From DATJFH01 sp035495815 (GTDB lineage: Bacteria > Acidobacteriota > Terriglobia > Bryobacterales > Bryobacteraceae), in the NCBI GenBank assembly GCA_035495815.1, contig DATJFH010000237.1:1-64000 (forward strand): a stretch of DNA of 64,000 nucleotides. Reading direction: 5' to 3'. Below are positions 1 to 7,307 of the stretch, piece by piece. Under the pieces are notes generated by a model, which did not search any database, was not told the origin of the DNA, and worked only from the letters and a program-made list of their open reading frames with translations. Positions within the stretch are counted from its first letter, which is position 1, and every line of letters starts with the position of its first letter. Both the position numbers and the translations under genes were made by a program.

Positions 1-1
1 C

Positions 2-853
2 GCGGGGACCGTGTCTGCGATACTCGGCCCTGACGACCACATCATCTCCGACGCGCTCAATCACGCCAGCATCATCGACGGGGCGCGTCTTTCGAAGGCC
101 AAGATCCATGTCTTCCCGCACAAGGACGTGGCCGCGGCGGACAAGATTCTGGCTGATCTCGCCGCCGCCCCCGGGAACAAGCTGCTCATCACCGATGGCG
201 TGTTTTCCATGGACGGCGATATTGCCCCGCTGCCCGCGCTGGTCGAAGCCGCCGAGCGGCATGGCGCCATCATGATGGTGGACGACGCTCACGCCTCGGG
301 AGTCCTGGGACGGGCGGGCCGGGGCACCGTGGACCATTTCTCCCTGCACGGCCGGGTGCACATTCAGGTCGGGACCTTGTCCAAAGCCATCGGCGTGTTG
401 GGCGGCTACGTTTGCGGCAGCCGCGATCTGATCGACTTCCTGTACGCCAGGGCGCGTCCCTTTCTCTTCTCGACCTCGCATCCGCCCTCCGTCGCCGCCT
501 CCTGCCTGGCCGCTTTCGAAGTGCTGGAACAAGAGCCGTGGCTGATCGAGAATCTCTGGAAAAACACTCTCTATTTCAAAAAAGCGCTGGCCGATGCCGG
601 CTTCGATACCGGTACGAGTGAGACTCCGATTACACCCATCATGGTCGGCGATGCCAGGCTGGCCCATGAATTCTCCCGCGCGCTGTTCGAGGACGGGCTG
701 CTCGCGACGGGCATCGGATTCCCGACCGTTCCGGAGGGAAAGGCGCGCGTCCGCACCATCGTCACGGCCACACATACGCGCGAGCAGCTCGACCGGGCGT
801 CGGATATTCTGCGATCCGCCGGCCGCCGCGTCGGCATCCTTCGCCAGACGTAA
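2..853 (+). CDS. kbl: Glycine C-acetyltransferase / 2-amino-3-ketobutyrate CoA ligase (5' partial)
   Basis: PLP-dependent alpha-oxoamine synthase. In the Kbl reaction glycine and acetyl-CoA are interconverted with 2-amino-3-oxobutyrate during threonine breakdown. The window holds about 283 C-terminal residues of a family normally near 395, and the frame is open to the left edge, so the true start lies outside. Visible marks are the cofactor-facing VDDAHASGVLG segment and the GTLSKAIG segment with the Schiff-base lysine, about residues 90-130 of the visible part. The FSTSHPP and late IRTIV-type segments fit Kbl better than BioF or serine palmitoyltransferase, but these paralogues are hard to separate without the N-terminus. 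A 59-base gap separates it from the next gene on the same strand. Confidence 0.85.
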   Translation, partial: AGTVSAILGPDDHIISDALNHASIIDGARLSKAKIHVFPHKDVAAADKILADLAAAPGNKLLITDGVFSMDGDIAPLPALVEAAERHGAIMMVDDAHASGVLGRAGRGTVDHFSLHGRVHIQVGTLSKAIGVLGGYVCGSRDLIDFLYARARPFLFSTSHPPSVAASCLAAFEVLEQEPWLIENLWKNTLYFKKALADAGFDTGTSETPITPIMVGDARLAHEFSRALFEDGLLATGIGFPTVPEGKARVRTIVTATHTREQLDRASDILRSAGRRVGILRQT

Positions 854-912
854 AGAAATAGCGCCCGGAAGCCGATTGTCCTTCACGTGGCTCTCCACAT
901 TCCAAACCCGCT

Positions 913-1776
913 ATGAGCGATCCGTCAGTTTTGCGCCTGGACTATCTGCGGAAGATGCAGAACCCCGACGGCGGCTGGGGATTCTTCCCCGGCAAGCACT
1001 CCTGGCTCGAGCCTACGGCATACGCGCTCATGGCTTTGCACGGCGAAGCCTCGTCCCGGGAGTCATTCGAGCGCGGCTGGAACCTCATGCGCTCCTGGCA
1101 GATGAAAGATGGGAGCTGGAAGCCTTGCGCGGTGGTCGGCGAAGCTCACTGGACCACCGCCCTTTGCGTCACCCTGCATTGCCTGAACGGAGTGCATGAC
1201 GACGCTTTGCGCCGTGGAGTCGATTGGCTGCTCGATACCACGGGCGCTGAGAACGGGCTGAAATTCCGCCTGGTTCACATGCTGGTTCCATCCACTGTGG
1301 AACTCGACCCGAGCCTCAAAGCCTGGCCGTGGCGTCCCGGAAACTCCTCCTGGATCGAACCCACGGCTCACGCGCTGGTGGCGTTGAAAAAGGTTGTCAA
1401 GTCGCATAGCGAATCGAAGCTGCAGGACCGCATTCGATCCGGAGAAAAAATGATCCTTGAACGGCGCTGCGGCGATGGCGGCTGGAACTATGGAAATCGC
1501 AAGGTCTTGGGGGAGGCGCTGCCGTCTTACCCGGAGACCACGGCTCTGGCTCTGCTCGGGCTGGCGGGAAACGGCGGACTGGATCTGGCGGCGCCGCTCG
1601 CGGTCGCCCGGAAATTCTGGCAGGAGACGCGCTCGCCGCTGGCGCGGGCTTGGCTCCGGGTGGCTCTTCGGAGCCACGGCGTCACCTTGCCGGAACTCGA
1701 AGAGACGCCACTGACCCCGAACGACATCCTGATTCAAGCCCTGGAGGCCATCGCGGCAAAAGGAGTGATGGCTTGA
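913..1776 (+). CDS. Squalene-cyclase/prenyltransferase-repeat protein
   Basis: 287 residues with repeated QW-type motifs: QNPDGGWGFF near the N-terminus, QMKDGSWKP near residue 60 and CGDGGWNYG near residue 190. These are typical of the alpha-alpha toroid of squalene/hopene cyclases and prenyltransferases. It is less than half the length of a hopene cyclase (about 630 residues) and I see no DxDD protonation motif, so it is probably a binding or scaffold toroid rather than a cyclase. There is no signal peptide. Its stop overlaps the TTG start of the DUF362 gene, so the two are probably translated together. The substrate is unknown. No clear Shine-Dalgarno precedes the ATG. Confidence 0.7.
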   Translation: MSDPSVLRLDYLRKMQNPDGGWGFFPGKHSWLEPTAYALMALHGEASSRESFERGWNLMRSWQMKDGSWKPCAVVGEAHWTTALCVTLHCLNGVHDDALRRGVDWLLDTTGAENGLKFRLVHMLVPSTVELDPSLKAWPWRPGNSSWIEPTAHALVALKKVVKSHSESKLQDRIRSGEKMILERRCGDGGWNYGNRKVLGEALPSYPETTALALLGLAGNGGLDLAAPLAVARKFWQETRSPLARAWLRVALRSHGVTLPELEETPLTPNDILIQALEAIAAKGVMA

Positions 1777-2732
1777 AACGGCGCGCATTTCTAAAAACGG
1801 GAGTGGCCGGATTCGGCGCGTCTCAATTCGGATGCAGCCTGGAGGAGGCGCTTCCCTCCGGTCCGGCCGGCAGGTCGGCAGTGGCGATTTTCAAGGCTGC
1901 CTCGTATGCGGACGATCTGGCCGGGCTTTTGCGCCGTGGGGCACAGCTCTGCGGGCTCGAAGCGAAAGGCAAGCGGGTGCTCCTCAAGCCGAACCTGGTG
2001 GAGTTCGCCTCGAATGCCGCGATTAACACCCACGTCGCCGTCGTCGCCGCGGCTGTCGAACTGTTCCGCAGCCTGGGCGCCGCCGAAGTGCTGATCGGCG
2101 AGGGCCCCGGCCACCGGAGGGACACTCTGGGCATGGCGGAGGAGGCCCACTACCGGCGGCGTATCGAACGATTCGATTCACTCTTTGTCGATCTTAATCG
2201 CGATGATGTCACCGGAATCGCCAATTTTGGCGGGATGAAGGAGATCTACCTGCCGAATTCCGCCCTGCGGGCAGACCTGGTCGTCTCGCTGGCAAAGATG
2301 AAGACGCATCACTGGGCAGGGGCGACTTTGTCCATGAAGAATTTTTTTGGCGTCGTCCCCGGCTCCATCTATGGATGGCCGAAGAACCAGCTCCACCAGA
2401 TAGGAATCGACCGCTCCATTGCGGAATTGCATCGGATTTTCCCGCGCAGCTTCGCCATCGTGGATGGAATTGTCGGAATGGAAGGGAATGGCCCGATTCA
2501 GGGGGCCCCTAAGGCCAGCGGCGTTCTGGTTATGGGGAGCGACCTGGTTGCCGTGGACTCCACCTGTTGCCGGATCATGGGACTGGACCCGAAAGGCTTA
2601 CAGTACCTGCGTATGTCGGCCGAGCGCGGCCATATCATGCCGGAAGGGATCGAACAACGAGCAGAATCAATCGCTTCCGTCCGCACCGACTTTGCCCTCG
2701 TGGACAGTTTTAGGACCTTTCGTCTCTCCTGA
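1773..2732 (+). CDS. DUF362 domain protein with Tat-like signal
   Basis: 319 residues from a TTG start that overlaps the previous stop (TTGA). An AGGAG at 1761-1765 lies seven bases ahead and decides the start. The N-terminus KRRAFLKTGVAGFG, followed by a cysteine (QFGCS), looks like a Tat leader, possibly of lipoprotein type. The body resembles DUF362: a KPNLVEF segment near residue 65, a GEGPG segment, and a KMKTHHWAGATLSMKN segment. DUF362 proteins often carry Fe-S ligands, but no CxxCxxC ferredoxin motif is present here. Function is unknown. Coupling to the toroid protein suggests a shared task. Confidence 0.75.
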   Translation: MKRRAFLKTGVAGFGASQFGCSLEEALPSGPAGRSAVAIFKAASYADDLAGLLRRGAQLCGLEAKGKRVLLKPNLVEFASNAAINTHVAVVAAAVELFRSLGAAEVLIGEGPGHRRDTLGMAEEAHYRRRIERFDSLFVDLNRDDVTGIANFGGMKEIYLPNSALRADLVVSLAKMKTHHWAGATLSMKNFFGVVPGSIYGWPKNQLHQIGIDRSIAELHRIFPRSFAIVDGIVGMEGNGPIQGAPKASGVLVMGSDLVAVDSTCCRIMGLDPKGLQYLRMSAERGHIMPEGIEQRAESIASVRTDFALVDSFRTFRLS

Positions 2733-2803
2733 GAAAGCAGGACCTCACGTACTACGAAGTACCATACTTTTATCCTTACAAGACCAGTAGTTCACCTTAT
2801 TCT

Positions 2804-2819
2804 TTCGGATCGTTCCGAA
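2804..2819. promoter_or_regulatory. Inverted repeat upstream of the Flp pilin gene
   Basis: TTCGGA-TCGT-TCCGAA is a perfect 6-base dyad about 100 bases before the pilin start. A second dyad, GTACT-ACGA-AGTAC, lies at 2749-2762 just after the DUF362 gene. The 189-base gap is more AT-rich than its surroundings. The 3' dyad could be an operator for the pilin gene and the 5' one a weak hairpin after DUF362. Neither matches a consensus I recognise. Confidence 0.3.
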
Positions 2820-2921
2820 TGATAGCATCGAGCTAATTGGAGACGTGCGTAAGTTCAGAAGTGTCCACTGGGCCGCTTCTAGTTGCGCAAGGCTAAGAGC
2901 AGTCAGATACGGAGGTGGAGT

Positions 2922-3149
2922 ATGGGGCATGGACCGTCAACGAGCAAAGCCAAAACAGTATGCCTGATGTTATGGAGAAGTTACCGCGATTTCCACGATG
3001 AGCTAAGTGGGCAGGACTTGATCGAGTACGCGCTTTTGGCAGGATTTATCGCTACAGCGGTGGTGACGATGTCCAAAGAGATAGCCGATTCGTTCATCAC
3101 TATCATGTCGAAGGTTAACTCGGTTATTGCTTTGGCCGCCGCCAGTTAG
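2922..3149 (+). CDS. Flp-family type IVb pilin
   Basis: 75 residues. The ATG at 2922 is chosen because GGAGGTGGAG at 2911-2920 directly precedes it. The leader of about 30 residues is followed by GQDLIEYALLAGFIA, the conserved glycine/glutamate/tyrosine start of a mature Flp pilin, and then one hydrophobic helix. Prepilin peptidase probably cuts near the glycine. No tad/cpa assembly genes are in the window, so the pilin is an orphan here. The gene is richer in A and T than its neighbours. Its TAG stop overlaps the stop of argR on the other strand by four bases (3146-3149), so the two convergent genes leave no room for a terminator between them. Confidence 0.85.
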   Translation: MGHGPSTSKAKTVCLMLWRSYRDFHDELSGQDLIEYALLAGFIATAVVTMSKEIADSFITIMSKVNSVIALAAAS

Positions 3150-3580
3150 AACTGTAACAGATCGAGTAACTTCTTTCTGGTCTGGGATGCCGTTTTCGAA
3201 TCGGGAGCGATGATGAGGATCGTATCGTCCCCCGCGATCGTGCCCACGATTTCGGGCCACTCTTCGTTATCGAGAGCCACGGCGACGGAATTTGCGTGTC
3301 CCGGAGCCGTTTTCAGAACCACCAGATTCTGAGCCACCCGCACATCCAGAAGGAACTCCTTCGCCAGGGTGTGAAATTGCGGTCCGGCCCCCTCCCCGGA
3401 CATTTCCGCATAACCCTCCGGCGTCTTGACCAACCGGAGCTCGCGAATGTCCCTTGACAGTGTGACCTGTGTGGTCTGAATTCCGATTTTTCGCAGCGAT
3501 TGCGCCAGTTCTTCCTGGGTCTGAACGGGTTCGGACCGGATGAGCTTCAAGATCTGTCCATGACGATAGCTCTTGCTCAT
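3146..3580 (-). CDS. argR: Arginine repressor ArgR
   Basis: 144 residues, close to the usual 150. It has an N-terminal winged helix (about 1-70) with the recognition segment QVTLSRDIRELRL, and a C-terminal hexamerisation and arginine-binding domain with GTIAGDDTILII near residue 115. With arginine bound the hexamer represses arginine synthesis genes. It is the last gene of argF-argG-argH-argR. Its ATG overlaps the argH stop (ATGA), so it should be made with the enzymes it controls. The ARG-box-like pair at 7160-7197 would close an autoregulatory loop. Confidence 0.95.
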   Translation of the reverse strand: MSKSYRHGQILKLIRSEPVQTQEELAQSLRKIGIQTTQVTLSRDIRELRLVKTPEGYAEMSGEGAGPQFHTLAKEFLLDVRVAQNLVVLKTAPGHANSVAVALDNEEWPEIVGTIAGDDTILIIAPDSKTASQTRKKLLDLLQF

Positions 3581-4959
3581 GACCGCATCAATTCCAGGCG
3601 CTCCCGGGCACGCCTGAGGGACCCGGCCACCACTTTTGGACCCGTTCCGCCCGTGATCTCACGCGATTTCATACCTTCGCCCGGCGCGAGCAGTAATAGA
3701 AAGTCCGCGGTGAATTTCGGGGAGAATGCAGCCAGTTCAGCGGCGGTCCAGTCCGCGGGCTTCTTACCCTCACGCACACTCTCGAGGACCAGTGCTCCGA
3801 CGATCTGATGAGCATCGTGAAATGGGGTTCCGGAACGCGCCAGGGCTTCAGCCAGATCGGTCGCCACGACCCAACTCTCCTCTACCGCCTGGAACGCCTT
3901 GCCCGGAACCAGCGCTACGGAATCGGCTACGGCGCGGGCCATTTCGAGCGAGCCGGCCAGCTGATCGGCGGCTTCGAACAGCGGCTCCTTGTCCTCCTGC
4001 ATATCCCGGTTATAAGTCAGCGGCAGACCTTTGAGGGTCATCATCAGAGAATGGAACGATCCAGCCACGCGGCCCGATTTCCCCCGGATCAGCTCGAGTG
4101 AATCCGGGTTCTTCTTCTGGGGCATCAGGCTGGACCCGCTGGTGACACCATCGCCGAGCGCCATCCAGCCGAACTCCTCGCTCGAGTAGAGAATCCAGTC
4201 TTCCGCCAGCCGGCTCAGATGGAGCATGGTCACGGTCGAGGCGTACAGGAAATCGAGCGCGAAGTCGCGGTCCGCCGAGACATCCATGCTGTTGGCGGTG
4301 ACTCCGTCGAAATCGAGATCGGCCGCAATAGCTTCACGGTCGAACGGAAAGCCGCTGCCGGCCAGCGCCCCGGAGCCCAGCGGCAGGACGTTCGCGCGCC
4401 GCCGCGCTTCCCCGAAGCGCTCCCAATCCCGGGCCAGCATTTCGAAGTAGGCCAGCAGATAGTGAGGCCAGAGAACGGCCTGCGCCCGGCGCAGATGCGT
4501 GAAGCCGGGGATGACCGCATCCGGGTAGCGCCCGGCCAACTCCACCAGCGATTCCATCAGGCCGGCGATCAGCCCCCGTATGCGGTCGCATTCCTCCCGC
4601 AGCCAGAGGCGCACGTCGAGAGAAACCTGCTCGTTGCGGCTGCGGCCGGTATGGATCTTTCCGGCCAGGCCGCCCACCCGCTCCTTCAACTTGCGGATGA
4701 CCAGCGTATGCACGTCCTCGTCGGATGCCCCGGCGAAGAACTCCTCGGATCGGGCTTCCTCCCGCATGGCTTCAAACGCAGCGACGATTTGCTCCCGCTC
4801 CGTGGCGGTGAGGATCCCAGCGCGCTCGAGCGCCCGGGCGAAGGCCTGCGAGCCGCGAAGATCCGCGTCGATCAGCCGCCGGTCGAAGTGCAGCGACCCG
4901 GAGAAGCGCTCGAAGATTTCCGAGGGCCCGGACTCGAACCGTCCGCCCCAAAGCTTCAT
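3577..4959 (-). CDS. argH: Argininosuccinate lyase
   Basis: 460 residues, normal for the fumarase/aspartase superfamily. It splits argininosuccinate into arginine and fumarate, the last step of arginine synthesis. The signature loop GSSLMPQKKNPD is intact and the N-terminus LWGGRFESGPSE is typical. The ATG at 4959 overlaps the argG stop (ATGA); the open frame continues upstream without homology, so this start is preferred. Its stop overlaps the argR start in the same way. Confidence 0.97.
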   Translation of the reverse strand: MKLWGGRFESGPSEIFERFSGSLHFDRRLIDADLRGSQAFARALERAGILTATEREQIVAAFEAMREEARSEEFFAGASDEDVHTLVIRKLKERVGGLAGKIHTGRSRNEQVSLDVRLWLREECDRIRGLIAGLMESLVELAGRYPDAVIPGFTHLRRAQAVLWPHYLLAYFEMLARDWERFGEARRRANVLPLGSGALAGSGFPFDREAIAADLDFDGVTANSMDVSADRDFALDFLYASTVTMLHLSRLAEDWILYSSEEFGWMALGDGVTSGSSLMPQKKNPDSLELIRGKSGRVAGSFHSLMMTLKGLPLTYNRDMQEDKEPLFEAADQLAGSLEMARAVADSVALVPGKAFQAVEESWVVATDLAEALARSGTPFHDAHQIVGALVLESVREGKKPADWTAAELAAFSPKFTADFLLLLAPGEGMKSREITGGTGPKVVAGSLRRARERLELMRS

Positions 4960-6182
4960 GACTTCTTGGCGGCTTTCGAGGCCGCCGCCAGACCGGCGCG
5001 TACCTTGATCGGAAGCCCGACCAGGTTGATGAATCCCAGCGCGTCCTTCTGGTCGTAGCTCGCCCCCATGGTGAAGCTGGCGATGTCCAGCGAGTAGAGC
5101 GAATTGGCCGATTTCCGGCTGACCGGCTCGATGTTGCCTTTGTAGAGCCGCAGCGTCACTTCGCCGGTCGTGGGCTCCGCCGTCACTTCGAAGAAGGCGT
5201 CGAGGGCCTCCCGCAGCGGTGTGAACCACAAACCGTTGTAGACCATCTCGGCGTAATCGAGCGCCAGGCGCTGCTTGTAGTGCAGCGTGTTCTTGTCAAG
5301 CGTGAGCGCTTCGAGCTCCTGATGAGCCGCCATGATCAGCGTACCGCCCGGCGTCTCGTAGCAGCCGCGCGATTTCATGCCGACGAAGCGGTTCTCCACC
5401 AGGTCGATGCGACCGATTCCGTGCTCCGCTCCGATCTCGTTCAACTGCTCGAGCAGCGCCAGAGCCGTCGCCGTGCGGTTCCCGTCGATCGAGACGGGAA
5501 CACCCTTTTCGAATCCGATGGTGACCTCGGCGGGCGTATTCGGCGCGTCCTTGGGGCTCTTGGTCAGCATCCAGATGTCATCCGGCGCGGCGTTGGCCGG
5601 ATCTTCGAGCGCCCCTCCTTCGTGCGAGATATGCCAGATGTTGCGATCCCGGCTGTAGATCTTGGTGGTGGACGCCGAAATGGGCACTTTGCGCTGGGCT
5701 GCGTACTCGATGGCGTCTTCCCGCGAAACAATGTCCCACTCGCGCCATGGCGCGATCACCGCCAGTTGCGGAGCCAGCGCCTTGTAGGTGAGCTCGAACC
5801 GGACTTGATCGTTGCCCTTGCCGGTGCAGCCGTGCGCCAGGGCGTCGCAGCCCGTCTCGAGCGCCACCTCCACCTGACGTTTCGCCAGCAGGGGGCGGGC
5901 AATGGACGTGCCGAGCAGGTACTTGTGCTCATACACACCGCCGGCGCGCACCAGACGCCACAGGTACTCCCGGACGAATTCCTCGCGCAGGTCGGCTACG
6001 TGAACTTCCGACGCGCCCGTTTTCAGAGCCTTCTGCTCGAGTCCGGTCAGTTCGTCGCCGCCCTGGCCTACGTCGCCGCAGACCGCGACCACCTCGCACT
6101 GATAGTTCTCCTTGAGCCACGGGATGATGATGGACGTGTCAAGACCGCCGGAATACGCTAGGGCTACTTTTTTCGGTTTCAT
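4956..6182 (-). CDS. argG: Argininosuccinate synthase
   Basis: 408 residues. It joins citrulline and aspartate using ATP to make argininosuccinate. The N-terminal ATP pyrophosphatase P-loop is LAYSGGLDTSII (about residues 7-18), and HGCTGKGNDQVRFEL near residue 115 is the second family signature. The start at MKPKKVALAYSGG fits the family; in-frame codons upstream have no homology. It lies 26 bases after argF and overlaps argH by four bases, in the middle of the arginine operon. Confidence 0.97.
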   Translation of the reverse strand: MKPKKVALAYSGGLDTSIIIPWLKENYQCEVVAVCGDVGQGGDELTGLEQKALKTGASEVHVADLREEFVREYLWRLVRAGGVYEHKYLLGTSIARPLLAKRQVEVALETGCDALAHGCTGKGNDQVRFELTYKALAPQLAVIAPWREWDIVSREDAIEYAAQRKVPISASTTKIYSRDRNIWHISHEGGALEDPANAAPDDIWMLTKSPKDAPNTPAEVTIGFEKGVPVSIDGNRTATALALLEQLNEIGAEHGIGRIDLVENRFVGMKSRGCYETPGGTLIMAAHQELEALTLDKNTLHYKQRLALDYAEMVYNGLWFTPLREALDAFFEVTAEPTTGEVTLRLYKGNIEPVSRKSANSLYSLDIASFTMGASYDQKDALGFINLVGLPIKVRAGLAAASKAAKKS

Positions 6183-6208
6183 GTTTTGCGTCGGGTATGG
6201 TTTTTGGG

Positions 6209-7150
6209 TTACAGCATCATCAGCAGCAGCGCCTTCTGGACGTGCAGCCGGTTTTCCGCCTGGTCGAAGACGATCGAGCGGGAACACTCCATCACTCCGT
6301 CGGTGACCTCTTCGCCCCGCTTGGCGGGAAGACAGTGCATGAAGACGGCGTCGGCGCGGGCGCGCTCAAAGAGCCGCTCATTCACCTGGTACCCGGCGAA
6401 GTCCCGGCGGCGCCGCTCCGATTCCTCTTCCTGGCCCATGCTGGTCCAGACGTCGGTGTAGACCGCGTTTGCTCCGGCGACGGCCTCCTCAGGACTGTTC
6501 GTTATGGTGAGGGTGGCTCCGGAAACATAGGCGGCGCTGCGCGCGCAGGCCACCACGTCCGGATTCGCCTGATAACCGGCCGGAGCCGCAATCGAAAAGT
6601 GGACTCCCAGCCGCAGGCACGTCAGCATCAGGGAATGCGCCACATTGTTGCCGTCCCCGATAAACGCCAGCTTCAGACCGCGCAGCTCACCGAACCGCTC
6701 GGCCAGGGTAAAGACGTCCGCCAGCGCCTGACAGGGATGGTATAAGTCGGTCAGCGCATTGATCACCGGCACCGACGACCACCGCGCCAACTCCTCGACA
6801 GTGTGCTGGAGATACGTCCGGGCGACAATGCCGTTCACCCATCTGTCCAGGTTCCGGGCCACGTCCTTGAGCGGCTCGCGGACTCCGATTGGCCCTTCAC
6901 CGGTCACGGCCGAGCCGCCGAGCTGCTGGATCGCCAGTTCGAAGGTGAGCCGCGTCCGCAGCGACGGTTTCTCGAACAACACCGCAATGGACTTGCCGGC
7001 CAGCCCCTGCCCATACCGCGTGGGCGTCTGCTTGATCTCACGCGTGAAGTCGAGCAGGCGCAGGACCTCATCGTCCAGCAGGTCGAGATCGCGCGTGAGG
7101 TCCGGGGCTGAAACCCTGGTGATCTGATCGGGAACGAGCGTGGCAGTCAT
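6209..7150 (-). CDS. argF: Ornithine carbamoyltransferase
   Basis: 313 residues. It transfers the carbamoyl group to ornithine to give citrulline. The carbamoyl-phosphate motif reads SLRTR at residues 63-67 instead of STRTR. HPCQ is at 138-141, the ornithine-site segment DVWTSMG near 233 and HCLPA at 272-276. All point to ornithine rather than aspartate carbamoyltransferase. It is the first gene of the leftward argF-G-H-R operon and starts ten bases after a tandem ARG-box-like sequence, so arginine-dependent repression at this promoter is expected. Confidence 0.95.
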   Translation of the reverse strand: MTATLVPDQITRVSAPDLTRDLDLLDDEVLRLLDFTREIKQTPTRYGQGLAGKSIAVLFEKPSLRTRLTFELAIQQLGGSAVTGEGPIGVREPLKDVARNLDRWVNGIVARTYLQHTVEELARWSSVPVINALTDLYHPCQALADVFTLAERFGELRGLKLAFIGDGNNVAHSLMLTCLRLGVHFSIAAPAGYQANPDVVACARSAAYVSGATLTITNSPEEAVAGANAVYTDVWTSMGQEEESERRRRDFAGYQVNERLFERARADAVFMHCLPAKRGEEVTDGVMECSRSIVFDQAENRLHVQKALLLMML

Positions 7151-7159
7151 AGGCGTTCC

Positions 7160-7197
7160 AGTGAATGTTTATTCAACACTATGAATAATTACACATA
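7160..7197 (-). promoter_or_regulatory. Tandem ARG-box-like operator of the argFGHR operon
   Basis: Box 1 (7160-7177) has the perfect dyad TGAAT-GTTT-ATTCA, matching the ArgR/AhrC half-sites TGAAT and ATTCA with a 4-base centre. Box 2 (7180-7197) has TGAAT-AATT-ACACA, one good half and one degenerate half. The boxes are two bases apart, and pairs 2-3 bases apart are usual for ArgR operators. The pair sits just upstream of the argF ATG in an AT-rich patch that must hold the promoter, so bound ArgR would block transcription. Confidence 0.8.
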
Positions 7198-7307
7198 CCC
7201 GGCGCCGGCGTCAACCTGGCGCCGATATTCCGGCCCAGCAAATTTATCCCCTGCGCTTCGGGTGAGGGCCGCGTCTTCTTGTGTGACAATTTCGACTGGA
7301 GGTTTCC

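Noticed and set aside
2..853. Serine palmitoyltransferase or BioF
   Set aside because: The segments around the PLP lysine and the C-terminus fit glycine C-acetyltransferase better, though the missing N-terminus leaves some doubt.
913..1776. Squalene-hopene cyclase
   Set aside because: Less than half length and no DxDD acid motif; only the QW-type repeats are shared.
2869..2887. Sigma-54-like promoter (GGGCC ... TTGC) before the Flp pilin
   Set aside because: The GG and GC elements are about two bases too far apart for the fixed -24/-12 spacing, and the rest of the consensus is poor.
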